This document shows positions 1 to 6,909 of a DNA stretch of 9,820 nt, one piece after another. Position numbers and translations under genes: made by a program. Source of the stretch: Chlamydiota bacterium (lineage in GTDB: Bacteria > Chlamydiota > Chlamydiia > Chlamydiales > Rhabdochlamydiaceae); NCBI GenBank assembly GCA_016866585.1, contig VGMB01000044.1, forward strand, positions 1 to 9,820, read 5' to 3'. The first letter of the stretch is position 1, and every line of letters starts with the position of its first letter. The notes beneath the pieces are model-generated. The model ran no database searches, was not told the origin of the DNA, and saw only the letters and a program-made list of their open reading frames with translations.

Positions 1-93
1 ATACAAGATAATTGGGGTATTCAAATTTCTAAAGTGCTTGAGGATAAATTAAAAAAAATAAAATCTATAAAAGAACTAAGAGTTGATACATAA
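1..93 (+). CDS. 3' end of an unidentified protein-coding gene
   Basis: Frame 1 is open from the first base of the window and ends in TAA at 91-93, giving the last 30 residues of a protein that begins outside the window. The fragment is lysine-rich and ends in ELRVDT; it looks like a helical C-terminus, with VLEDKLKKIKSIKEL as the core. It has the same codon style as the downstream genes. It is too short to assign to a family. It lies 55 bp upstream of the BamD-like gene on the same strand and may share a transcript with it. Confidence 0.55.
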   Translation: MQDNWGIQISKVLEDKLKKIKSIKELRVDT

Positions 94-148
94 GTTGACA
101 TATTTTCTACTGTTGTACTACCTTCTATAGTTCAAAATCTGGTGAAGT

Positions 149-1276
149 ATGAGAACTCTATTTTTAACTACAGTTTCTTTGTTTTGTTGTACATTTTTTT
201 CTTCTGCTTATGCAGCTTATACGATAAAAGATGGGAAGCTGATTCCTACTCATGAAATCGCAACGCTTTCAGCTCAGGAGCATTTTAGCAAGCTAAAGAA
301 AGCTATTGATGATAGAAAATGGGAAGATGTCATACTCCAGTCGAATATTTTAATGCGTAATTTCCCTGATTCTCCTTTTTCTGCAGATTCAAATTATTAC
401 TTAGGCATAGGATATTTTCATATTGGTGAGCTAGAAAGATCAAATTCAAAGTTTACTGAATACTTGAAGAATCAATCTGCGCCTACTTATTTTGAAGAAG
501 CAATAACCTACAAATTCAAAATAGCGGATAGTTATAAAGAGGGAGCTAAAAAGCATATTCTTGGGCTTGAGGTCTTGCCAAAATGGCTGCCGGCAAAAGA
601 AGAGGCTTTGGAAATATACGAAGAAGTGCTTGTAGCTATGCCACACAGCGAGCTTGCAACACAAGCACTATTTGGTAAAGCCCAATTGTTATTTGCAACT
701 AAAGAATTCAAAGCAAGTATTGATACATACCAAAGTTTGATAAGGAAATTCAATAAACATCCTCTGGCTTGTGAAAGTTATATAGGTATAGGTAAAGTTT
801 TTTTAACTCAGTGTCTAAAGGAATACCCCGATCCAGATTTTTTGGACTTGGCGAAACTTAACTTAAAGAAATTTACAGCTGATTTTCCTAATGAGCCTAG
901 AATATCAATTGCTGAAAGTATGTTAGACAAGATGAATGAAGTTTATGCAGGAACTCTTTATCAGACAGCCCAGTTTTACGAGCGTACAAAGAAACAAAGC
1001 GCCTCAGCAATCTACTACAATAAAATAATTGCAAAATATCCATTAACAAAAGTAGCTAACAATTCCGAAAAAAGATTAGCTTCTTTAGAGAAAAAGTTAA
1101 AACGTCCACTTCGTGATAATGGAGAGCTTCATATTCAAGAGTCTGATGTAGTAAATAACAACCTAGATTCAGAGGTGGTTTCTACTGAAGATAATTCTAG
1201 CGCTAATCAAGATCAGCTTGTAACGAGTATCACGGGGGACTTAGATCAATTATCAGAGAAGGAAAGTGAAAAGTAG
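149..1276 (+). CDS. bamD: BamD-like TPR protein of outer-membrane protein assembly
   Basis: Probable periplasmic tetratricopeptide-repeat protein of the BamD (YfiO) type, a partner of BamA in inserting beta-barrel proteins into the outer membrane. An N-terminal signal peptide (hydrophobic 3-20) ends in an AYA-A signal peptidase I site near residue 22. Repeated helix pairs fill about residues 44-315, with a FPDSPFSADSNYYLGIGYF stretch at 72-90 and a BamD-like last repeat (LYQTAQFYERTKKQSASAIY, 270-289, then YPLTKVANNSEKRL). Residues 320-375 are an acidic Ser/Asn/Asp-rich tail. At 375 aa it is well over the roughly 245 aa of E. coli BamD. No lipobox is visible, unlike classical BamD. The start is ATG with GGTGA just upstream, at short spacing. 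The stop overlaps the lptE-like start, suggesting coupled translation. A CpoB-like or other TPR protein is the main alternative. Confidence 0.75.
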   Translation: MRTLFLTTVSLFCCTFFSSAYAAYTIKDGKLIPTHEIATLSAQEHFSKLKKAIDDRKWEDVILQSNILMRNFPDSPFSADSNYYLGIGYFHIGELERSNSKFTEYLKNQSAPTYFEEAITYKFKIADSYKEGAKKHILGLEVLPKWLPAKEEALEIYEEVLVAMPHSELATQALFGKAQLLFATKEFKASIDTYQSLIRKFNKHPLACESYIGIGKVFLTQCLKEYPDPDFLDLAKLNLKKFTADFPNEPRISIAESMLDKMNEVYAGTLYQTAQFYERTKKQSASAIYYNKIIAKYPLTKVANNSEKRLASLEKKLKRPLRDNGELHIQESDVVNNNLDSEVVSTEDNSSANQDQLVTSITGDLDQLSEKESEK

Positions 1277-1862
1277 ATCTTTTGTATTCCTGATAGTTTT
1301 TGCGTTTTTAACATCCTGTGGATATAGATTTTCTCCTATGGAGTATGAAGGTGAAAAAGTTTCCATTAGTATTCCATATATTCAAGGAGATCCAGAGGCC
1401 TCTTTGAATAATCAATTAATATCGACCTTGACTAGCTCTGGACGATTTTCTTATGTTCAGTCAGATTCTGATTATTTTCTTCAAGTGGTCATACTCTCTG
1501 ATAATAATGATCTTATTGGTTATAGGTATGATAGAGACAAGGTTTCTGGAGCTAGAAAGCAGAATATTTTGTCGGTTGAAAACAGAAGAATCATTTCCTC
1601 TCAAGTAACTATGTATAATTCACGTAGCGGACAGGTCGTTTTTGGTCCTGTACCTATTAGTGCTACTGTTGATTATGACTACGTAGACTATGGGTCTCCA
1701 AAAGATTTAAATACCAATACATCCTCTGGAACTATTCCTACAATTAGATATTCCTATGGACAGTTAGATACTGTAGAAGGTGCTCATGATGATGCTTCTT
1801 TGTATGTTTATAAAAAGCTTTCACAAAAAATTTTAGAGTGTGTTGCTAATAGGCTTTTTTAA
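1266..1862 (+). CDS. lptE: LPS-assembly lipoprotein LptE-like
   Basis: Probable outer-membrane lipoprotein of the LptE (RlpB) family, which plugs the LptD barrel and helps deliver LPS to the cell surface. The N-terminus is a lipoprotein signal: basic MKSR, a hydrophobic run, and the lipobox LTSC with Cys18, followed directly by GYRF. CGYRF or CGFxL after the lipidated cysteine is a hallmark of LptE proteins. The 198-aa length is close to E. coli LptE (193 aa). The remainder alternates beta-type segments (KVSISIPY, YFLQVVILS, SQVTMYNSRSG) with a C-terminal helix (SLYVYKKLSQKILECV), as expected for the family fold. The start is GTG at 1266, overlapping the upstream stop by 11 bp, with AAGGA very close before it. 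Translational coupling to the BamD-like gene is likely. Sequence conservation in this family is low, so the assignment rests on signal, length and context. Confidence 0.78.
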   Translation: MKSRSFVFLIVFAFLTSCGYRFSPMEYEGEKVSISIPYIQGDPEASLNNQLISTLTSSGRFSYVQSDSDYFLQVVILSDNNDLIGYRYDRDKVSGARKQNILSVENRRIISSQVTMYNSRSGQVVFGPVPISATVDYDYVDYGSPKDLNTNTSSGTIPTIRYSYGQLDTVEGAHDDASLYVYKKLSQKILECVANRLF

Positions 1863-1868
1863 TTTTGT

Positions 1869-2306
1869 CTAGGTATTCGGCTTGTCTTCCATTGACGATA
1901 TGATATTTTCTGTGTCAATTACTTCTGTTAGGTAGTGTTGTAAAATTCTTAAGATGTATCTAGGTGTGTTGTAGACTCCTGATGTCTTATAGACTATCTC
2001 TAAGTGTGGCTTACCTTGTTGAAGAAGAGCAATCATCGCCATCGTTGTCGGTATGTTGCTTTCATTTTGGGGAACTATCCATATAGCGAATTGTTGGTTA
2101 TATAATGTAACCTTGTCACTTGTTTCAATAACATGAAATTGATGTGAGAGATTATCGGGAACAGGTTTATCGAGATTAGCTGAATTTAATAAACCAAGAT
2201 CATGTAATACTTGAAGATTAATTGATATTACTCCATCTGGAAGCCATTTGGAGAAATTTTGACTGAACTCACTAAAAGCTTCATCTAGTATCAATGGATT
2301 TATCAT
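1869..2306 (-). CDS. Conserved hypothetical protein, possibly Chlamydiae-specific
   Basis: A 145-aa soluble protein with no signal peptide or membrane segment. I cannot assign a function. Visible features: an acidic, aromatic N-terminus (EAFSEFSQNFSKWLPDG), a central beta-rich part (KVTLYNQQFAIWIVP, 65-79), then KPHLEIVYKTSGVYNTPRYI and a C-terminal helix (LRILQHYLTEVIDTENIISS). From memory, Chlamydia trachomatis has a similar small hypothetical (CT552) beside its D-Ala-D-Ala carboxypeptidase gene (CT551), so this may be its homologue; I could not check. It has its own plausible promoter (2343-2371) and an AAAGG ribosome-binding site about 9 nt before the ATG. It converges on lptE with only 6 bp between stop codons and diverges from dacA. 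Confidence 0.75.
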   Translation of the reverse strand: MINPLILDEAFSEFSQNFSKWLPDGVISINLQVLHDLGLLNSANLDKPVPDNLSHQFHVIETSDKVTLYNQQFAIWIVPQNESNIPTTMAMIALLQQGKPHLEIVYKTSGVYNTPRYILRILQHYLTEVIDTENIISSMEDKPNT

Positions 2307-2503
2307 TTACTTAACCTTTTTTTCTGAACATCCCTATTCATGAATCTATGCAAGTTTAGGGGGCTTGTCAAGTTTAATTTACTAACTTAACCTTTAATAA
2401 CTTTCTCTTTTTTTTCAAAGATATTCTCAATATGATATAAAAAGTACGGTAGTTGTGTTAGATTTTTAGAGTTCGTTTTTACATTTAAGCTTGTTGAAAT
2501 CAT
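2307..2503. promoter_or_regulatory. Divergent intergenic region between hypothetical gene and dacA
   Basis: This 197-bp AT-rich gap must hold signals for both flanking genes. The minus-strand promoter is described separately. For dacA the best -10 candidate is TATGAT/TATAAA at 2431-2441, preceded by a long T-rich tract (2401-2415) but no good -35. Leader length from there would be about 60 nt. dacA has no clear Shine-Dalgarno before its ATG. An 11-nt direct repeat, ACTTAACCTTT, occurs at 2309-2319 and 2385-2395; the first copy, read on the minus strand, contains the ribosome-binding site of the hypothetical gene. Confidence 0.4.
2343..2371 (-). promoter_or_regulatory. Sigma70-type promoter for the 1869-2306 hypothetical gene
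   Basis: On the minus strand a perfect TTGACA (-35, plus-strand 2366-2371) is followed after exactly 17 nt by TAGATT (-10, 2343-2348, 4 of 6 matches). This would start transcription near 2336 and give a leader of about 30 nt. Chlamydial sigma66 recognises sigma70-like elements. No start-site data exist here, so this is sequence inference. Confidence 0.5.
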
Positions 2504-3796
2504 ATGTTTAGATCTTTTTTGTGTATATTTAGTGTATTTAGCGTAGTTGGAATTGTAGATCTTTTAGCAGGATCTTTGAAATGCGATATCACAGCACCGA
2601 TTGCAATTCTTATAAATGCTGAAAACGGAAACGTATTATATGAAAAAAATGCACGAATTAAAACATATCCAGCGAGTACAACAAAAGTTGCTACAGCTTT
2701 ATACGGTTTAAAACTAAAAAATCAATCATTACACAACCTTGTTCAAGTAAGCCATAATTCTGTTGCAGCTGTTTCACCTAGTATCAGGCGCTCTGGCAAA
2801 CATCCTTCATATAGGCTTGAGTTTGGAGGATCTCACATGTCTTTGAAAGCAGGGGAAATATTAGATTTCAAATCATTAATTTACGGATTGATGGTCTGTT
2901 CGGGTAATGATGCTGCTAATGCTATTGCGGAGTATACATCTGGTTCTATTCCGAATTTTATACAAGGAATGAACAATTACTTACGAGAAATCGGTTGTCA
3001 GAATACTAATTTTACAAATCCACATGGTCTACCAGATCCAGAGCATATGACGACAGCGTATGATTTGGCTTTAATGACTCGAGAAGCAATGAAAAGTCCT
3101 TTTTTTTGTGATGTTGTTAAATCTGTAAGATATAGTAGGCCAAGAACCAATAAGCAGGAAGAATCAATATTGGTTCAGTCAAATGCGCTCCTAAAACAAG
3201 GTAAGTTCTATTACCCTTATGCTATAGGTGTTAAAACGGGTTATACAGTAGCAGCTGGAAGTAACTTGATTGCCGCTGCAGAAAAGGATGGAAGAAGGGT
3301 TATAGCAGTTGTGCTTAATTGTGAAGACATGAATCAAAGATATAGGTCTTGTATTTCATTATTCGATACAGCATTCAATGAAATTAAAGTTAAAAGAAGA
3401 TTGTTTTCTAAAGATCATGATTTCTTTTCTACCTCAATAGAAGGAGGACTACAACCGGTATTAAGTGGACTTATTCGTGATATAGAATTTGAGTATTATC
3501 CATCCGAAGAAGTAGGTGTTGTTGCGGATATCTATTGGGATGCCCTTGATTTGCCAATAACAAGTGGTCAAAAAGTTGGTCATATTATTGTAAAAGATCA
3601 AAATCAAAAGCAGATTTTAAAAGAGTCAATTTATTCAAAACGAGAAGTTAACCCGACATTCAGCTATAAGAGTAAAAAAATTATGAATCAAATGATGATG
3701 ATCCTTAATCAAAACAAGACGTACATAGCTTTTCTTTTAGGGGTCATCATTTTAGTTCTAACTTTCTTTCAGCTTGGAAAAAGAAAAATTAGCTGA
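2504..3796 (+). CDS. dacA: D-alanyl-D-alanine carboxypeptidase (PBP5/6 family)
   Basis: Periplasmic serine-type DD-carboxypeptidase (peptidase S11) that removes the terminal D-Ala from peptidoglycan stem peptides. All three active-site motifs are present: SxxK as STTK at 58-61, SxN as SGN at 133-135, and KTG at 244-246. A signal peptide or anchor spans about residues 3-22. The C-terminal half (about 305-390) fits the beta-rich PBP5_C domain, and a hydrophobic segment at about 407-424 followed by GKRK would tether the protein to the inner membrane. The segment between STTK and SGN is about 9 residues longer than in E. coli PBP5, with an insert around 91-111. Length is 430 aa against about 400 for PBP5. 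In Chlamydiae, which make little peptidoglycan, such an enzyme is thought to act at the division septum. Its stop overlaps the convergent rsmA stop. Confidence 0.95.
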   Translation: MFRSFLCIFSVFSVVGIVDLLAGSLKCDITAPIAILINAENGNVLYEKNARIKTYPASTTKVATALYGLKLKNQSLHNLVQVSHNSVAAVSPSIRRSGKHPSYRLEFGGSHMSLKAGEILDFKSLIYGLMVCSGNDAANAIAEYTSGSIPNFIQGMNNYLREIGCQNTNFTNPHGLPDPEHMTTAYDLALMTREAMKSPFFCDVVKSVRYSRPRTNKQEESILVQSNALLKQGKFYYPYAIGVKTGYTVAAGSNLIAAAEKDGRRVIAVVLNCEDMNQRYRSCISLFDTAFNEIKVKRRLFSKDHDFFSTSIEGGLQPVLSGLIRDIEFEYYPSEEVGVVADIYWDALDLPITSGQKVGHIIVKDQNQKQILKESIYSKREVNPTFSYKSKKIMNQMMMILNQNKTYIAFLLGVIILVLTFFQLGKRKIS

Positions 3797-3805
3797 TTAA
3801 TTTTT
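3784..3805. terminator. AT-only hairpin at the overlapping dacA and rsmA stops; possible bidirectional terminator
   Basis: AAAAATTA (3784-3791) and TAATTTTT (3798-3805) form a perfect 8-bp inverted repeat around a 6-nt loop GCTGAT. T runs follow on both strands: T's to 3806 on plus, and TTTTTCTT on minus. Both stop codons (TGA 3794-3796 for dacA, TAA read from 3791-3789 for rsmA) fall inside it. The position and the flanking U tracts fit a bidirectional terminator, but the stem has no G-C pair, so its strength is doubtful. Confidence 0.4.
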
Positions 3806-4631
3806 TATGGAGGTTTACAAAGTCTTCCTTAGAAAGTTCTTCAGGTCTTGAAAGTGGATTTAGGTTTAGTTCTAATAAACAACGCTCAATTTTTTCTGAA
3901 GGATAAATTTCTTTAAGAGAGCTTTTTAGCATTTTTCTTCGTTTTGTAAATGCTGTACGGATTAAAAGAAAAAGAGCTTCTTTATTTTCTATCGGATCCA
4001 TCGGATGAAGTTTGAAATGGATTACTGCTGATTGAACGGTTGGCTTTGGATAAAAGCAAGTAGGTTCAACTGTAAAGCTATATTTAGCTTGTGCGTAGTG
4101 TTCTATAAAAATTGTGAAACTACTATAATCTTTGCATCCTTTAGCTGCTGTAAAACGTAGACCTACTTCTTTTTGTACCATAAGAGTCATGGTGTCGATA
4201 ATAGAAAATAAAGGTAGTAATTTTGCTATGATTGGGGTTGTTATATGATATGGGAGGTTAGCGACTACTTTTATTTTTTGACTATTTTTAAGGATATTTG
4301 AGAAATATTCTTCTAGTGGGAATTCTAAAATATCATCTTCAAAAATTGTAAGTCTTTGATCCTCGGTTTGGAATCGATGCAATGCTTTTGCCAATTCTGA
4401 ATCTTTTTCAATAGCAATAACATGGGCTCCCAGTTCTAGCATTTCTTCTGTTAAAGCACCTGGCCCTGGCCCGATCTCAAGCACGATATCATCTTTATTC
4501 ACATCAGCTGTCGCAACTATTTTTTTTATAATATTACCATCAATCAAAAAATTTTGAGACGAATACTTCTTAGCTTTAAGTCCGAAACTTTCTAAGAACT
4601 TTTTAAGCGCGGTGGGTGTTGAAATTTTCAT
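3789..4631 (-). CDS. rsmA: 16S rRNA dimethyladenosine transferase RsmA (KsgA)
   Basis: S-adenosylmethionine-dependent enzyme that dimethylates two adjacent adenosines (A1518, A1519 in E. coli numbering) in the 3'-terminal hairpin of 16S rRNA during late 30S assembly. The family signature is complete. SSQNFLID (24-31) precedes the Rossmann domain, followed by SAM motif EIGPGPGAL at 52-60, acidic residue E75 in AIEKD, DD at 99-100, and catalytic NLPY at 125-128. In the C-terminal domain, FYPKPTVQSAV (193-203) and FTKRRKML (228-235) are typical. Length 280 aa is close to E. coli KsgA (273). Its ATG overlaps the stop of the upstream surA-like gene by one base (TAATG), so translation is probably coupled. 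The surA-rsmA neighbourhood also occurs in E. coli (surA-pdxA-rsmA). Confidence 0.97.
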   Translation of the reverse strand: MKISTPTALKKFLESFGLKAKKYSSQNFLIDGNIIKKIVATADVNKDDIVLEIGPGPGALTEEMLELGAHVIAIEKDSELAKALHRFQTEDQRLTIFEDDILEFPLEEYFSNILKNSQKIKVVANLPYHITTPIIAKLLPLFSIIDTMTLMVQKEVGLRFTAAKGCKDYSSFTIFIEHYAQAKYSFTVEPTCFYPKPTVQSAVIHFKLHPMDPIENKEALFLLIRTAFTKRRKMLKSSLKEIYPSEKIERCLLELNLNPLSRPEELSKEDFVNLHKKLIS

Positions 4632-5695
4632 TATTTTATTTCAAATGGGTGAAAGTCTTTAGGAATATCTTCGAGAATCGTTCTCATGTCATATCCAAAT
4701 TTACTTCTAAGCTTTTCTAAATAAACTCTAGATTCCTTAGATGCAGACTCGTTGAGTAATTCTTGTTTTAGCTTTTCCGATATTTTAGAAAAACTTTCAG
4801 GTAAAATTTTAGAATGATCCTTTAGATAAAATAACCTGTAAACAACACTTTGATCAGCTTTACTAAGTTGACGAATTGGTGCACTTATCGAATCTACCAT
4901 GAGATTAATTAGGACTTGCTTGTGAGTCTCTGAGATTGTTTTAGAATTCGTTTTGAAGTCCTCTGACAAGGATATGCTGGTTCCAGAGTTTTCTGGGACA
5001 TTTGCTTTAATTTGTTCTATAACTTCTGATAATGAATATTTGGATGTAGCAATCAAAGAATGTGCTTTGTTTACGAGATCCTTTCCGATTTCTTCATTTT
5101 TTGCTCTTACAGAAACAACTTGATACTCCCATTCTTCTTGCGGTGGGTTTTTTTGGAGATAGTCTGCGTAGGCTAATTTAATATCGTTTGGATTAACACT
5201 TTGAAGTGCTTTAGAATGAATCCTATACCATGTCATTCTTTCAACAATAAGATCTGTATGAACCATCTTTTTGGCTTCTTCATAGCTTAGCTGAAGTTTG
5301 TCTAGCGATACCATTATATTTGGACCAAATCTTTCTAAAAGAGCCTCTCTTACATCTGAATCACTGACCTTAAGCTCTAACTTTTCGGCATCAAGGAGCA
5401 TTAGTTCGCTGTCAATAATTTGTGTAAGTACATCTTTCCAGTGGGTATTGAAGTATTGATACTTAGCATGAACATTGTCTGAGTATTGAGGGTAGTACCT
5501 AGCTATGAAAACATCCATTTTTTTCATTATATCCAAAACGGAAATAGTTTTATCATTTACTTTTGCAACTATCCGGTTGTTGACAACTAGCTGTGGAGCC
5601 GCATTTTGCCCTATATTTAGTAGTCCCATGTTAGCGTTTAGGAGAGGTTGAGTCGACAAAAGTGCTATTGAAACAAGTAGACATCTGAATTTCAT
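4631..5695 (-). CDS. surA: SurA-like periplasmic chaperone with degenerate parvulin domain
   Basis: Exported protein resembling the SurA/PrsA/PpiD chaperones that guide unfolded outer-membrane proteins through the periplasm. A signal peptide (about 1-21, ending LLNANMG) is followed by the SurA N-terminal pattern: RIVAKVNDKTISVLDIMKKM (41-60), a helix DVLTQIIDSELMLLDAEKL (88-106), and VSDSDVREALLERFG (110-124). Residues about 188-295 occupy the place of one parvulin PPIase domain (WEYQVVSV, then ISAPIRQ and VVYRLFYLKD). The expected catalytic pattern is missing: the first strand reads EYQVVSV with no His, and the GGxxG segment is absent. Residues 300-335 form a helix, presumably folding back onto the N-terminal domain as in SurA. 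At 354 aa with one such domain it is shorter than E. coli SurA (428 aa, two). A GGGA sequence lies about 10 nt before the ATG. Chaperone activity is inferred and isomerase activity is unlikely. Confidence 0.75.
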   Translation of the reverse strand: MKFRCLLVSIALLSTQPLLNANMGLLNIGQNAAPQLVVNNRIVAKVNDKTISVLDIMKKMDVFIARYYPQYSDNVHAKYQYFNTHWKDVLTQIIDSELMLLDAEKLELKVSDSDVREALLERFGPNIMVSLDKLQLSYEEAKKMVHTDLIVERMTWYRIHSKALQSVNPNDIKLAYADYLQKNPPQEEWEYQVVSVRAKNEEIGKDLVNKAHSLIATSKYSLSEVIEQIKANVPENSGTSISLSEDFKTNSKTISETHKQVLINLMVDSISAPIRQLSKADQSVVYRLFYLKDHSKILPESFSKISEKLKQELLNESASKESRVYLEKLRSKFGYDMRTILEDIPKDFHPFEIK

Positions 5696-5755
5696 AAAAT
5701 TATTTCCCGTAGTGCTTCCTATTCAACGTTAATATAGCAAAGGATTGTTTAAGTA

Positions 5756-5779
5756 AAAAGAGTATATTAGATCTCTTTT
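5756..5779 (-). terminator. Weak hairpin with T-rich tail after rsmB
   Basis: Read on the minus strand just past the rsmB stop, AAAAGAG and CTCTTTT make a 7-bp stem around a 10-nt loop, followed by T's (plus-strand arms 5756-5762 and 5773-5779). It could reduce transcription from rsmB into the surA-like gene 83 bp downstream, or be an incidental AT-rich inverted repeat. The stem has only two G-C pairs. Confidence 0.3.
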
Positions 5780-6909
5780 CAATTCATCAATTGAAACACG
5801 GCTGCATAGAATCCATCCATTCCACCATCAGAGGGGAATGTTTGTAGAGGTGGTTGAAAAAGTTTTAAAGGGAATTTACTTAAAAAATATTCAGTTTGTT
5901 GTTCGTTTTCTTGAGGAAGAATACTGCAAGTTGCGTATACAATTTTTCCTCCTGGTTTTAAGTAACTTAAGCCTTCAGCAAAAATTTCACGTTGCTCTTG
6001 TTGAAGATTGTTAACAGATGATGGATTGAACCGCCACTTCATATCAGGATTTCTTCTTAGTGTGCCTGATCCGCTACAAGGTGCGTCAACCAGAACCCAA
6101 TCCATAGTTTTTTTGAGTTTCTTTTTTTTAGTGTCGCTAAATTTCAAGATTTGAGCATTTTGAATTCCGGCTCTTTTCAATCTTTTTTTTGCTTCACCTA
6201 ATACAAAATCTCTTATGTCATGAAGATATATTTGACCTTTTGATTCAAGTTTATATGCAAATCCTAGTGTTTTACCACCAGATCCACTACAAAAATCTAA
6301 AACTTGGTCTCCGGGCTTTGCATCTACTAAAAAAGAAACTAGTTGGCTTCCTTCGTCTTGAACTTCAAAAAGGCCTTCTTTAAATTCACTCATACCAAAA
6401 AAGTTTTCCCTTTTTTTAAAAATTATTCCAAGTTCTGAGTGCAGGCATTTTGTGATTTCAAATGTATCTTGCCATTTTTTATAAAGTTCATCTCTTGAGA
6501 TTTTTAGAGGATTCACCCTAATTGTTGTTGGAGCTTGTGAGTTACTTGCTAGACAAAACTGATCAGTTTTTTCTTTGCCGAGTGAACTGATCAAAAAATC
6601 ATACATGCTTTTGGGAAAACTAACGGAAATATGCGCGGGTATGTTAGGGTTTAATCTTTCCTTAAGAATGTCTAATTTGTTGAATATCTCAAATCGAGAT
6701 TCCCAGCTGTGATCCACGGATAAATAGTCTACCAAACCCAGCCATCTAAACATGGTGTACACTGTTTCTGCTAAAAACTTCCGGTCGTGCGAACCTATAG
6801 CCTTTTCGCTTTTAAAGTAGTTTCTTAGGAATACGTCTAGAGGAAGAGTTTGCTTAGAAAACCCGTGTAAAATTTTAATTAAGTGTGATTCTCTGAATTT
6901 TTTTGACAT
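5779..6909 (-). CDS. rsmB: 16S rRNA m5C methyltransferase RsmB (Sun/Fmu family)
   Basis: RsmB/NOP-family enzyme that transfers a methyl group from SAM to C5 of a cytosine (C967 in E. coli numbering) of 16S rRNA. The catalytic domain has all the expected motifs: FEVQDEGSQLV (181-191), SAM-binding motif LDFCSGSGGKTL (204-215), motif IV DAPCSGSGTLRRNPD (275-289) with Cys278, and motif VI YATCSILPQENE (325-336) with the nucleophile Cys328. The N-terminus (1-65) resembles a shortened NusB-like RNA-binding region (LRNYFKSEKAIGSHDRKFLAETVY). Length is 376 aa against 429 in E. coli RsmB, the shortening lying mainly in this N-terminal part. C. trachomatis carries an orthologue annotated fmu. It is the first gene of a minus-strand cluster with the surA-like gene and rsmA and has a good promoter at 6948-6977. 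The precise target base is inferred from the family. Confidence 0.93.
   Translation of the reverse strand: MSKKFRESHLIKILHGFSKQTLPLDVFLRNYFKSEKAIGSHDRKFLAETVYTMFRWLGLVDYLSVDHSWESRFEIFNKLDILKERLNPNIPAHISVSFPKSMYDFLISSLGKEKTDQFCLASNSQAPTTIRVNPLKISRDELYKKWQDTFEITKCLHSELGIIFKKRENFFGMSEFKEGLFEVQDEGSQLVSFLVDAKPGDQVLDFCSGSGGKTLGFAYKLESKGQIYLHDIRDFVLGEAKKRLKRAGIQNAQILKFSDTKKKKLKKTMDWVLVDAPCSGSGTLRRNPDMKWRFNPSSVNNLQQEQREIFAEGLSYLKPGGKIVYATCSILPQENEQQTEYFLSKFPLKLFQPPLQTFPSDGGMDGFYAAVFQLMN

Noticed and set aside
95..131. TTGACA (95-100) and TATAGT (126-131) as a promoter for the BamD-like gene
   Set aside because: Each hexamer is good but the spacing is 25 nt, far beyond the 16-18 nt of sigma70-type promoters, and no other pairing gives a better fit. 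A promoter here remains possible but unsupported.
446..753. Two minus-strand open frames (446-664 and 532-753) inside the BamD-like gene
   Set aside because: They lie wholly opposite a well-supported gene, have cysteine-rich low-quality translations and no ribosome-binding site.
6189..6383. Plus-strand open frame of 64 codons opposite rsmB
   Set aside because: It covers the SAM-binding region of rsmB on the other strand, and its leucine-rich translation has no family features.
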